A DNA stretch of 64,000 nucleotides, taken from the NCBI RefSeq assembly GCF_002252585.1, contig NZ_NQLD01000014.1. One strand, 5' to 3'. This stretch comes from Methanocatella intestini. Its GTDB lineage: Archaea > Methanobacteriota > Methanobacteria > Methanobacteriales > Methanobacteriaceae. This document shows, piece by piece, positions 44,700 to 53,429 of the stretch; the stretch's first letter is position 1, and the number at the start of each line of letters is the position of its first letter. Position numbers and translations under genes: made by a program. A model generated the notes under the pieces. The model searched no databases. It was not told where the DNA came from and worked only from the letters and a program-made list of their open reading frames with translations.

Positions 44700-45903
44700 T
44701 TTTCCAGTTATTTTTTGGTTTGTGTTCAGTAAGTGGAATTGGTTCCCCGTTGTCAAATCCAGGGATGTATCCATATACGTCACGGATTTTGTTGTTTACT
44801 GTACTCCATACTTTAGCTACAGGTATTTCACAAGGACAAACTTCAGTACATTGACCACAGTTAGTACATGAATCTACCATATGCACCATACGGGTTAAAT
44901 GGAAGAATGGTGCTGCAGGAGTGTATCCGCCAGGTACCCATTCAGGACCTTCAGCTTCAAGACAGCAGTCTTCACAGAAACATAATGGACATGCTTCACG
45001 ACAACCATAACATTTCATACATTTAGAAAACTCATCTTCATATTCTTTGAATACTTCGATAATATCTCCGGAAGTACCTGCATAATCTTCTTCTTTTTTC
45101 TTTGCAGATGCTGAAAGCATGAAATTATTAATTTTGTCCCTTATTGCAATTCCTTTTTCAATTGGTTCTTCAACTGTAATTAATTCAGCTTCAACCACTT
45201 GATTAAGAACATCTGCACCTTTATCTGAGAATACTTCAACGAAAGTAGCTTTTCCTGCTAAAGGACCAATTACTCCCCAGTTACCTAATGCTAAGTCTGC
45301 ATTACTTGGTATTTTTAAATCACATCTTTGACAGTTTTCTCTTCTACCCATACCGTCTTCTTCTAAATCTTCAATACCGAATCCTTTTTCCCCTTCTGCA
45401 GTTTCCATAATGAGTTTACCTTTTGCGATTTCTTCTTTAATTACATCACTAGGGTCTAACTCATAAACATCTCTAATCATTTGCATAGTTGGTACAGGAG
45501 GTAATGTTCCACCACAGTTTACTCCAATCATGATGACGTTGTCTTCAATGATTTTGCCCTTTTTCATTAATTCTCTTATAGACATTGCGTCACAAGGTTT
45601 ACATGTAACTGCTATTTTCATATCTCTGCAACCGTCTAGGTATTTGTATATGAAACTAGCCAAGTTTACAGTACCACAGTGAATTGAACCTGCAGTTTTA
45701 ATAACTTCTTCCGGATCAGTTATAAGACATGGAATCGCATCATATAAGTCAAATCCTTCTTTTACAGCTACAATACCATCAACAACATTATTTTCTAAAA
45801 GATGTTTCATGATAGTTGTAACTACTCCTCCGTATTCACCTTTTTCTTTAATACCTTCATTGTTAGAGTATGCATAATACATGTCGCTATTTTTTACAGC
45901 CAT
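44695..45903 (-). CDS. fdhB: formate dehydrogenase beta subunit
   Basis: FdhB takes electrons from FdhA through flavin and iron-sulfur centres and passes them to F420 or to the heterodisulfide reductase complex. The protein has the FrhB/FdhB domain with RRENCQRCDLKIP and GNWGVIG, then C-terminal cysteine clusters CMKCYGCREACPLCFCEDCC and CTNCGQCTEVCPCEIP. At 402 residues it is full length. It begins seven bases after the fdhA stop, with a ribosome binding site in the fdhA end. Confidence 0.94.
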   Translation of the reverse strand: MAVKNSDMYYAYSNNEGIKEKGEYGGVVTTIMKHLLENNVVDGIVAVKEGFDLYDAIPCLITDPEEVIKTAGSIHCGTVNLASFIYKYLDGCRDMKIAVTCKPCDAMSIRELMKKGKIIEDNVIMIGVNCGGTLPPVPTMQMIRDVYELDPSDVIKEEIAKGKLIMETAEGEKGFGIEDLEEDGMGRRENCQRCDLKIPSNADLALGNWGVIGPLAGKATFVEVFSDKGADVLNQVVEAELITVEEPIEKGIAIRDKINNFMLSASAKKKEEDYAGTSGDIIEVFKEYEDEFSKCMKCYGCREACPLCFCEDCCLEAEGPEWVPGGYTPAAPFFHLTRMVHMVDSCTNCGQCTEVCPCEIPVAKVWSTVNNKIRDVYGYIPGFDNGEPIPLTEHKPKNNWKK

Positions 45904-45909
45904 TTAAAT

Positions 45910-47967
45910 CTACTCCTCAATTTTTTCTACTTTAATAGCACAAGCTTTTAACTCTACCATTTTACATTTTGGATCGAAAGAATCAGAGTTGGTTAACATG
46001 TTAGCTGCACATTCAGTAAAGTGCATAGGTATGTTTACAATACCTTTCTTAATGTCATCAGTTACTCTTGCAGGAATTTCAATTTCTCCTCTTCTGGAGC
46101 TAGCTTTAACTATCTCATTATTGATAATTCCTAATTCTTTAGCATCTTCTGTGTTGATTTCTATAAATCCTGTTTTAACTTCGTTGTCTAAAGTTTTACA
46201 TCTTCTAGTCATAGCTGCGTGATAGTGGAATAAAACCCTAGTAGTAGTTAATAACAATGGATACTCTTCATCAGGAACTTCTACAGGACCTCTGTGTTCT
46301 AATGCTTGGAAAATACCTAATCCGTCAGGATGTGCAAATTTATCTTTGTGCATTAATGGTTGACATGGGTCGTCAACAGATGGGCATGGCCAGTGAAGAG
46401 CTTCAGGAGTGTCTAATCTTTCACGGTTCATACCAGCGAAGATTGGAGCACATTCTCTGATTTCTTCAAAGATTTCTTCAGCAGATTCGTAATGGAATTT
46501 TTCTCTTGGAACTCCCATTCTAACTGCAATTTCTTCCATAATTTTCCAATCTAACATTGCACCTTCAGGTGGTTCTTGAGCTTTGTGTAAACATTGTACT
46601 CTTCTTTCACCATTGGTAAATGTTCCTTCCTGTTCACCCCAACCTGCTGCAGGTAAAACAACATCAGCACATTGTGCAGTATCAGTCATGAATAATTCCT
46701 GAACAATTAACATATCTAAATTAGCTAATGCTTCTTTAGTATGTTTAATATCTGCATCAGAAAGTACCGGATCTTCACCATGGATGTATAATACTTTTAA
46801 GTCACCGGAGTGAGCTGCATTCATCATTTCAACTAATGTTAAACCTGGTTTTGCAGGAAGGTTTGTTCCATAGTATTCGTTGAACCAGTCAGTAGTTTCT
46901 TGATCTGCTACTTTTCTGTAACCTACATAATCAGAAGGCAATGCACCCATATCACAAGCACCTTGTACGTTGTTTTGTCCCCTTAATGGGTTTACACCAG
47001 TACCTTGTCTTCCAATGTTACCGGTTAACATAGCCAAGTTAGCAGTAGACATTACATTATCTGCACCGTGAGAGTGTTCAGTAATACCTAATGAGTAAAC
47101 AATAGCTGCTTTATCAGCTTTAGCATATTCAATAGCTAATTCTTCAATGGTTTCAGGTGAAATGTGAGTGATTTCAGATACAGTTTCAAGGTCGTATTTT
47201 TGTACTGTTTCTTTAAGTTCATCGAAACCTTTTGTTCTGTTTTTAATAAATTCGTCATCCTGCAAGTCATTATCAATAATAACTTTAATCATAGCATTCA
47301 TTAATGCTACGTCAGTACCTGTTTTGAATTGTACATATTCATCAGCTATTTTAGCAGTTGGAGTGTATCTTGGGTCTAAAACAACTAATTTAGCACCATT
47401 TTTTTGAGCTTGAATCAATTTACGGCCAAACAATGGGTGTGCTTCCATGTTGTTTGAACCAATACAGAATATGTAGTCTGCTTCTTTAATACTGTCAAAT
47501 CCGTTGGTCATAGCACCTGAACCAAAGGTAGTAGCAAGCCCAGCTACAGTAGGTCCGTGACAAATACGTGCACAGTGATCAACGTTTTGAGTACCACAAG
47601 CTACCCTAGCTAATTTTTGAGTAATGTAAATGTTTTCGTTTGGTGAACGAGCACATGCATAGAATCCAACTTTATTTGGATCTTCATCAGATACTTCTTT
47701 AAGTTTATTAGCAACTAAATCTAAAGCTTCATCCCAAGAAGCTTCCCTAAATTCTCCATTCTCTTTGATTAATGGAGTTGTTAACCTATCTTCCCTATTA
47801 ATAAATTCATACCCGAAGTTACCTTTTGGACATACTTTTCCTTCATTTACCGGGTGTCTTTTATATGGTTCAACACCTACAATTTTATCATCCTTTACAA
47901 CGAAGTTAAGTCCACATCCAGTACCACAGTATGGACAAATTGTTGGGACATATTTTATCTCAACCAT
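45910..47967 (-). CDS. fdhA: formate dehydrogenase alpha subunit
   Basis: FdhA oxidises formate to CO2 at a molybdopterin site. The N-terminal [4Fe-4S] motif is CPYCGTGCGLNFVV followed by KVCPKGNFG. The metal ligand is a cysteine (HCARICHGPTVAG) where Methanococcus often has selenocysteine. Pterin-binding blocks follow (CIGSNNMEAHPLFG, NIGRQGTGVNPLRGQNNVQG, LTTTRVLFHYHAAMTRR). At 685 residues it is full length. GGAGAT precedes the ATG, and a perfect hairpin separates it from fdhC. Confidence 0.95.
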   Translation of the reverse strand: MVEIKYVPTICPYCGTGCGLNFVVKDDKIVGVEPYKRHPVNEGKVCPKGNFGYEFINREDRLTTPLIKENGEFREASWDEALDLVANKLKEVSDEDPNKVGFYACARSPNENIYITQKLARVACGTQNVDHCARICHGPTVAGLATTFGSGAMTNGFDSIKEADYIFCIGSNNMEAHPLFGRKLIQAQKNGAKLVVLDPRYTPTAKIADEYVQFKTGTDVALMNAMIKVIIDNDLQDDEFIKNRTKGFDELKETVQKYDLETVSEITHISPETIEELAIEYAKADKAAIVYSLGITEHSHGADNVMSTANLAMLTGNIGRQGTGVNPLRGQNNVQGACDMGALPSDYVGYRKVADQETTDWFNEYYGTNLPAKPGLTLVEMMNAAHSGDLKVLYIHGEDPVLSDADIKHTKEALANLDMLIVQELFMTDTAQCADVVLPAAGWGEQEGTFTNGERRVQCLHKAQEPPEGAMLDWKIMEEIAVRMGVPREKFHYESAEEIFEEIRECAPIFAGMNRERLDTPEALHWPCPSVDDPCQPLMHKDKFAHPDGLGIFQALEHRGPVEVPDEEYPLLLTTTRVLFHYHAAMTRRCKTLDNEVKTGFIEINTEDAKELGIINNEIVKASSRRGEIEIPARVTDDIKKGIVNIPMHFTECAANMLTNSDSFDPKCKMVELKACAIKVEKIEE

Positions 47968-48005
47968 TTTATAATCTCCAAATAATTTATTTAAATAATA
48001 TAAAT

Positions 48006-48030
48006 AATAAGAAGCATGAAGCTTCTTATT
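48006..48030 (-). terminator. hairpin between fdhC and fdhA
   Basis: aataagaagc (48006-48015) and gcttcttatt (48021-48030) are a perfect 10-bp inverted repeat with a 5-base loop, between the fdhC stop and the fdhA start. On the minus strand it is followed by an AT-rich tract without a long T run. It may reduce fdhA transcription relative to fdhC, or protect the fdhC message. Confidence 0.5.
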
Positions 48031-48047
48031 TATTTTAAGTTCTACCT

Positions 48048-48836
48048 CTAACTTGCATCTTTAAGGTAAGTTATATAATAAATACAACCTACAAATATTG
48101 CTGCACCAATTATGTTTCCAATAGTTACTGGAATAAGATTTCCAAAGATAGTTGCCCAGTTTACACCTTCAGCACCTAAGAACATACCTAATGGAATAAA
48201 GAACATGTTTGCAACACTGTGCTCGAATCCGATGGTTACGAACGCCATAATTGGGAACCATATACCAAAGATTTTACCGATGATATCATCAGATGCTAAT
48301 GCTAAGTATACAGCTAAACAAACAAGCCAGTTACAACCGATACCTCTAATGAGTGCTACATCCCATGATAATCCGACTTTTGTAACGGCAACTTTAGTAG
48401 CTCCTGCAGCAATTACCGGATCAGTAGCAATACCGCTCATATATGCTAATACATAAGCAACAAATAAAGCACCAACAAAGTTGAAAATCCAACTGATAAC
48501 CCAGTTTTTACAAAGACCACCAACAGATGCTTTACCATCTAAAACACCCATAACCATGTACATTACATTACCAGTGAACAATTCAGATCCTGCAAGTACA
48601 ACAAGCATCAAACCAACAGGGAACACTGCACCAAAGACAAATTTAGATAATCCGAGAGGACAACCTGCTGCAAGCATTCCTGCATTTGCAACTTCAGCTA
48701 ACAATCCACCAAATGCAATATATGCACCTGCTAAGAAGGATAACAATATTACATTAAGAACATTTGCGGAACTTTTTGTTCCACCTATTGAAGACACAGT
48801 TTTTGCTGTATCTACAGGACTTTTAAAAGAACTCAT
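48048..48836 (-). CDS. fdhC: formate transporter FdhC (FNT family)
   Basis: This is a formate-nitrite family channel with six membrane segments: FLAGAYIAFGGLLAEVANAG, FPVGLMLVVLAGSELFTGNVM (the conserved GxELFTGN), NWVISWIFNFVGALFVAYVL, GCNWLVCLAVYLAL, and GFEHSVANMFFIPLG with the central histidine of the pore. It supplies formate to FdhAB. The start at 48836 (MSSFKSPVDTAK) has GAGGT eight bases upstream and is preferred over the in-frame codon at 48866. Confidence 0.95.
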   Translation of the reverse strand: MSSFKSPVDTAKTVSSIGGTKSSANVLNVILLSFLAGAYIAFGGLLAEVANAGMLAAGCPLGLSKFVFGAVFPVGLMLVVLAGSELFTGNVMYMVMGVLDGKASVGGLCKNWVISWIFNFVGALFVAYVLAYMSGIATDPVIAAGATKVAVTKVGLSWDVALIRGIGCNWLVCLAVYLALASDDIIGKIFGIWFPIMAFVTIGFEHSVANMFFIPLGMFLGAEGVNWATIFGNLIPVTIGNIIGAAIFVGCIYYITYLKDAS

Positions 48837-48866
48837 CAATATCAACCTCATATTTAATTTTTCCAA

Positions 48867-49372
48867 AGGGAAAAAATTTATAATACATATGAAAATCTCC
48901 CTTAAATTCTAATTCATAGTATTATGACTATAAGTATGTAAATTAATATAAAAAGGATTTGTTATCTAGCTTAAAAAGTAATCTTTAAATATATCTACCG
49001 ACAAAATGTATATATAATGATAAATCATGATAAACTCATTTCACATCGTGAAAAATCTATTTTTTTACAAAATTATACATTAAAATACTTATAAACATTG
49101 CATTAAATTTTATAAAAGTTATTTATTAAAAATAATGAAAAATACATCCTTTTTAGTATTTATACAAAATATAGCATAAGATTCATAAAAATATTCTAAA
49201 AAAATAAACTTCGTTATATCTAACAATTTTTGTAAAGCCTAAAATCATATGATAAACATCAAATAAATCTTTAGAAAAAATAAATTAAAAGAAAACAAAA
49301 ATAAAAAATATTTATCAAACTACGACAATAAAAAACAAATATAAAAAAGAAAAATTAAAAAAAAAGGTGATT
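48867..49372. other. non-coding region upstream of fdhC
   Basis: About 500 bases between fdhC and the DUF2149 gene. A perfect palindromic arrangement TTTCAC-ATC-GTGAAA lies at 49039-49053, and TATA-like sequence reading towards fdhC at 49003-49020 and again near 48875-48885. The rest is AT-rich and shows no gene. The palindrome may be an operator for formate or hydrogen control of fdh (inference). Confidence 0.4.
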
Positions 49373-49672
49373 TTAACCCGATACTAATACTAACTTACCA
49401 GTAGTTGGATCTTCATACACTTTACCTACTTCACTGTATCCGCTATCTTCCATACCCCCGGAATCAGTGTAATTCTGTTCAAAAGTATCAGCACTGGAAA
49501 CATCCTGAGTAGCAGGTGTTTGAGATATTAATTCCGGATTTGCAGACAATGCCATAATAGCAAAAATTAAAAATCCAAGTGCCAGAACCAGCATTGCATC
49601 AGACAAGTTAGATAAACCACTCATCGGATCGTCATCTAAAGATTCACTAATTCTACGTCTTTTTCTAAGCAT
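49373..49672 (-). CDS. DUF2149 membrane protein (ExbD-like position)
   Basis: The 99-residue protein has a basic N-terminus (MLRKRRR), a short DDDPMSGLSNLSDAMLVLALG segment and one membrane helix (LGFLIFAIMALSA), then an external, acidic serine/threonine-rich tail ending DPTTGKLVLVSG. ExbD and TolR share this single-helix layout with an Asp near the helix; D in LSDAML could play that part. The ATG at 49672 has GTGAG upstream and overlaps the end of the ExbB-like gene. DUF2149 proteins occur mainly in methanogens. Function is inferred from the neighbour. Confidence 0.75.
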   Translation of the reverse strand: MLRKRRRISESLDDDPMSGLSNLSDAMLVLALGFLIFAIMALSANPELISQTPATQDVSSADTFEQNYTDSGGMEDSGYSEVGKVYEDPTTGKLVLVSG

Positions 49673-49677
49673 AATAC

Positions 49678-50319
49678 TCACTTTTTATTTAAAGTTTCCA
49701 ATTCTGCTTCAGCAATAGTTTCAAGAACTATTAAATCTGATTCATACCATTGTTTTTTAAATTTAGATACCAAATAAGCAAGTGCACCAATAACCAGACC
49801 AGTAACAGTAGTATCAAATGCAACAGTTAATGCTTCAGCTAATGTAACAATATCTCCGGAACCTAATGCTGCCAAACCAGGACCTAACGGAATTAAAGTA
49901 CCTAAAAGACCTAAAATAGGACCTACTCTTACAAGAACATCTGTTTTGTTAGTACTTTTAATTAATTTAGTTTCTTCTGCTGAAATCAATTCACTAGCTA
50001 ATGCTTTTCTGGCTTCACATCCGATATCATGATTATTAGCTATTTTAATAAGTACATTTTTTTGAAAATCAAATAAATTGCTTTCTTCTATATGTTTTTC
50101 AATTTCGCTATGAGACTGTGAAAATGAAACATTCCTTATTAAACATTCCAATTCTTCAGAGCTGATTGGTTTTCTTGAAATACGTTCATTAATAAGCCCG
50201 CCAATACATAATATAACAACAACTAAAAAGACCACAATCAAAATCATTACCGGAGTCAGTAAGCTTTCAGACACTATATGAATAAATGAAGATAATGTTT
50301 CAGTTCCTTGAATTATCAT
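49678..50319 (-). CDS. MotA/TolQ/ExbB proton channel family protein
   Basis: The 213-residue protein has one N-terminal membrane helix (VMILIVVFLVVVILCIGGLI), a cytoplasmic helical part, and two C-terminal helices around the family signature: VRVGPILGLLGTLIPLGPGL and LTVAFDTTVTGLVIGALAY. The conserved GLLGT and T-T-x-x-G-L match ExbB and TolQ, which form ion-conducting pentamers that drive partner proteins. It is in one operon with DUF2162, DUF2149 and a surface beta-helix protein. Confidence 0.88.
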   Translation of the reverse strand: MIIQGTETLSSFIHIVSESLLTPVMILIVVFLVVVILCIGGLINERISRKPISSEELECLIRNVSFSQSHSEIEKHIEESNLFDFQKNVLIKIANNHDIGCEARKALASELISAEETKLIKSTNKTDVLVRVGPILGLLGTLIPLGPGLAALGSGDIVTLAEALTVAFDTTVTGLVIGALAYLVSKFKKQWYESDLIVLETIAEAELETLNKK

Positions 50320-50330
50320 AAATTACCTCA

Positions 50331-50990
50331 CTATCTTTTTTTCAATTGTTTATCATTATAATACAATCCCACAATCAAAATAAAAATCATTAAAATAATA
50401 ACATATACCAGCTGATAAGTAGGAGTCAAAATCAGATAAGCACTAAACATATTATAGTCCAATCCTTTGACAGACCAGTAAGTTAATCCTAAAATAAAAA
50501 TTAAAATTGATTCTAAAATCATAAACTCCCCAACAATAAGGGAATACTCTCTTTTTGCATAAAACAATAATTTAGAAAGCTGATAAACTACAAACATTAT
50601 TATAACTAAAAATAAAGTTAATAATAAGCTATTAAATATTGAAAATCCATCAATATGAGCATCAATACATAATATAGATATGTAAAATAACACTGCAGTT
50701 ATCAAAGTAACTTCTTTTAGATTATTCTCCTTTTTTAAATAAATCCATGTTAAAACAAATAAAACAGCAGCCATTACCACAAACAGATATCCGAAATTAC
50801 CTGCTAAAAAAGATAAACTATCTTTAAAATAGCCTGAAATACTATTAACACCAATCAATAAAATTCCTGATAAAAGTGAAATAAGAATTGCCTTTGAATT
50901 ATTAATTTTAAAATTTCCTAAAAAAAGACCCATATTCACTGCAAATAATGCAACAAATATTAATAAATATCCCTCAAACAAACTTAACAT
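50331..50990 (-). CDS. DUF2162 integral membrane protein
   Basis: The 219-residue protein has about seven hydrophobic segments (LFEGYLLIFVALFAVNMGLF, ILISLLSGILLIGVN, and so on), with short loops and few charges. It matches the DUF2162 group of predicted transporters that keep company with ExbB-like and DUF2149 genes in methanogens. A role in moving a metal or cofactor across the membrane is a guess. It ends 12 bases before the ExbB-like gene. Confidence 0.75.
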   Translation of the reverse strand: MLSLFEGYLLIFVALFAVNMGLFLGNFKINNSKAILISLLSGILLIGVNSISGYFKDSLSFLAGNFGYLFVVMAAVLFVLTWIYLKKENNLKEVTLITAVLFYISILCIDAHIDGFSIFNSLLLTLFLVIIMFVVYQLSKLLFYAKREYSLIVGEFMILESILIFILGLTYWSVKGLDYNMFSAYLILTPTYQLVYVIILMIFILIVGLYYNDKQLKKR

Positions 50991-51093
50991 TTCAACAGCT
51001 CATTAACTCTTTATTATGAGTAATAATATTTACTACCTGAATATATAAACATATCGTTAAGTTTTTTAAAAAAAGTAAAAAGAAGAAAAATGA

Positions 51094-53034
51094 TTATTTG
51101 CCATTTTTCTTTTCAATCATTGATTTTATATCATTTCTATAATACAACGCAATGACAGCTATTATCAGTAATATTAAAATACCTATTCCTGCAATCTTTA
51201 CAACTTCTTCATCAATATCTATAACTTTTGCAACAGACTGAGATGAACTTGCAGATGTGGAAGCAGAAGCACTGTCACTAGCACTAGATTCACTTGCAGA
51301 TGCAGAACTTTGAGCAGATGCTGCTGAAGCAGAATTAGCTTCAGACACACTTAAAGAACCATCATTGGATCCTCCAGAAGCAGTTGCAGAACCTTGACTT
51401 TGTTGTGTGTTAGATGAAGTTCCATTACCCTGACTGCCAGTATTTGGATTTGCTGGACTGTCTGGATTTGTAGGTTTAAAATCAGCAGGTGGAACAGGAT
51501 AAGTTGGTTTAATATATTGCTCATAATCGGACAGTTTATAAGTTTCCTGACCAGATATGCCATAATAACCAAATTTTACATTACCATTTCCATTATTTAC
51601 ATGTATAAGACCTTTTCCATTACTGATTATTGAGTATCCCCAATTTTTTCCATCATTCAATGAAGTTTTCCACGGAATAGCAGTAGTAATTCTTTCATCT
51701 ACAGATACAAGTATAGAACTTTTATCAACTTGCTTAACATTAAAACCTAATAATTTGGTTTTTATTCTACTACAGATTTTAACAAATGACTCTTTGCTTC
51801 CGTCAGTAAGTACAGGACCCATTTTAAAAGCAGGATAATTATCATTTTCCCTGCCTAAAATATTAAACTCCTTATTAAGTCCAATAAAATTATATCCAAC
51901 ACCCATCAATCCGTCTTCACCAGATCTTACATAATTTTCACCAACATTAAGACCTACATTATTATTATGAATTGCATTGTTAGTGATAATTAAATCAGAA
52001 TCTCCTTTACAGTCAATATTGATTCCCTTATAATTATTTGAAATATTATTATCCGTTATGGTTGTGTAAGGCCCTGATCCATGAAGATTTATTCCATATT
52101 CTTTGTTGTATGATATTTGATTATGCTCAACAGTTGTATATTCTACACCTTTATCAAAATAAATACCATATCCTCCTTTAGTAATACAATTAGAGTAGAT
52201 AACAGTATTAGTTGAATCTTTAAGATAAATACCAAAACTGTTTGAATTGGAAATTAAATTTCCAACAATATTTGCTTTATCTGTATCAATTACACTAATG
52301 CCACACTTACTATTAATTATATCATTATTAAGAATGGTAACATTATTAGTTCCCTTTAACAAAATTCCTTCAGAACCACCTTTAACAATTAAGTTATAAA
52401 TAACTGTCCCAGCAGCTTTAGATGATTTAATTGTGAAAACTGAATTTTTAGAATTTCCATTTAAAGTAGATTTAACTGAACTATAAATATTAACCGGATT
52501 TTTAGATATTGTTAATGATATATTTTCATAGTTTTTACCCGCAAAAATTATATTTTCCCCTGCATTTGCAGAATCAATGATTTTTTGAATTTCAATATTG
52601 GACAATCCTTCTGGAATAATAGTTCCTTTAACATCAGACACATAAACATAATTGTAATGAGTTAAAATTCTATCGTAAGAATCTGTAAAACTAGTAGAAA
52701 TAACATATGTTCCCTGATTTAATCGTATATCCAAACTTGCAACACCATGATTATCAGTTACTTTATTGTATTTGACTCCATTAATATCAAAGATGACTGT
52801 TTTATTAAAAACTGGAGTTCCATCATCATAAATAAGTGTAGCATTATAAGATTCACCTTTAGAAAATACGGACACATCAGAAGTATTTAATTGAACATAC
52901 TCTATTTCTATATTATGCAATACTTCATTTCCTGTCTGAGATGAATTAGATACATCAGCAGCAGTATTATTAACATCTTCAGCAGATACAATATTTATTG
53001 CTAAGAACAATATTAAAATTGAAATGAAAAACAC
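51094..53034 (-). CDS. membrane-anchored beta-helix/Ig-repeat surface protein
   Basis: The protein has a signal peptide (FFISILILFLAINIVSAED), an Ig-like unit (about residues 45-130), a right-handed parallel beta-helix (about 145-380; repeated 'N-x-I-x-x-N-x-x-G-I' turns such as GIYFDKGVEYTTVEHNQISY), a Ser/Ala-rich stalk (about 545-600) and a C-terminal membrane helix with a basic tail (IGILILLIIAVIALYY, then RNDIKSMIEKKNGK). The first ATG or GTG in frame is GTG 53034, 16 bases from a strong GGGGGTGA. An ATA four bases after that signal would add IVKK and give a better leader, so the true start may be 53046. It heads the DUF2162-ExbB-DUF2149 set. Confidence 0.82.
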   Translation of the reverse strand: MFFISILILFLAINIVSAEDVNNTAADVSNSSQTGNEVLHNIEIEYVQLNTSDVSVFSKGESYNATLIYDDGTPVFNKTVIFDINGVKYNKVTDNHGVASLDIRLNQGTYVISTSFTDSYDRILTHYNYVYVSDVKGTIIPEGLSNIEIQKIIDSANAGENIIFAGKNYENISLTISKNPVNIYSSVKSTLNGNSKNSVFTIKSSKAAGTVIYNLIVKGGSEGILLKGTNNVTILNNDIINSKCGISVIDTDKANIVGNLISNSNSFGIYLKDSTNTVIYSNCITKGGYGIYFDKGVEYTTVEHNQISYNKEYGINLHGSGPYTTITDNNISNNYKGINIDCKGDSDLIITNNAIHNNNVGLNVGENYVRSGEDGLMGVGYNFIGLNKEFNILGRENDNYPAFKMGPVLTDGSKESFVKICSRIKTKLLGFNVKQVDKSSILVSVDERITTAIPWKTSLNDGKNWGYSIISNGKGLIHVNNGNGNVKFGYYGISGQETYKLSDYEQYIKPTYPVPPADFKPTNPDSPANPNTGSQGNGTSSNTQQSQGSATASGGSNDGSLSVSEANSASAASAQSSASASESSASDSASASTSASSSQSVAKVIDIDEEVVKIAGIGILILLIIAVIALYYRNDIKSMIEKKNGK

Positions 53035-53429
53035 TTTTTTAACTATATTTTCACCCCCTTTTTAAACTACTCACCTAATTACAGAATGAAAATTGTAATT
53101 ACATACTTGATTATATCGACAGGTACTATAAATAAGTATGTAATTTAATTATTACATAATATTGTAATCTAAATTTTACACCATATTATAAAAATGACAT
53201 ATTTTTTATTCAAAAATTAAATGAAAATCTGAAAAATTTTTATAAAATAATTAAAAAAATGAACTAATACCTATAATAAAAATAACTATTGCTGAAAGAA
53301 TAAAGAAAAACTGTTATATACTAAATAAAAACATAATTAAAATTACTAATAATACCTTAATGATAGTCATTTCTTATTTTATCGTTAGATGTTATTAGCT
53401 AATTTATAACTTTATGGAGAGAAATAAAG
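53035..53429. other. divergent intergenic region between surface-protein genes
   Basis: About 395 bases without a gene. It contains a 12-bp perfect inverted repeat, aattacatactt (53097-53108) and aagtatgtaatt (53134-53145), surrounding a minus-strand TATA-like TTATTTATAG, so transcription of the 53034 gene would begin in one arm. Towards the plus-strand gene, AATTTATAAC near 53400 is a TATA candidate. The middle part is AT-rich and shows nothing else. Confidence 0.45.

Noticed and set aside
38499..47967. Selenocysteine at the metal site of fwdB and fdhA
   Set aside because: Both active-site codons read as cysteine (ICHGP), with no in-frame TGA.
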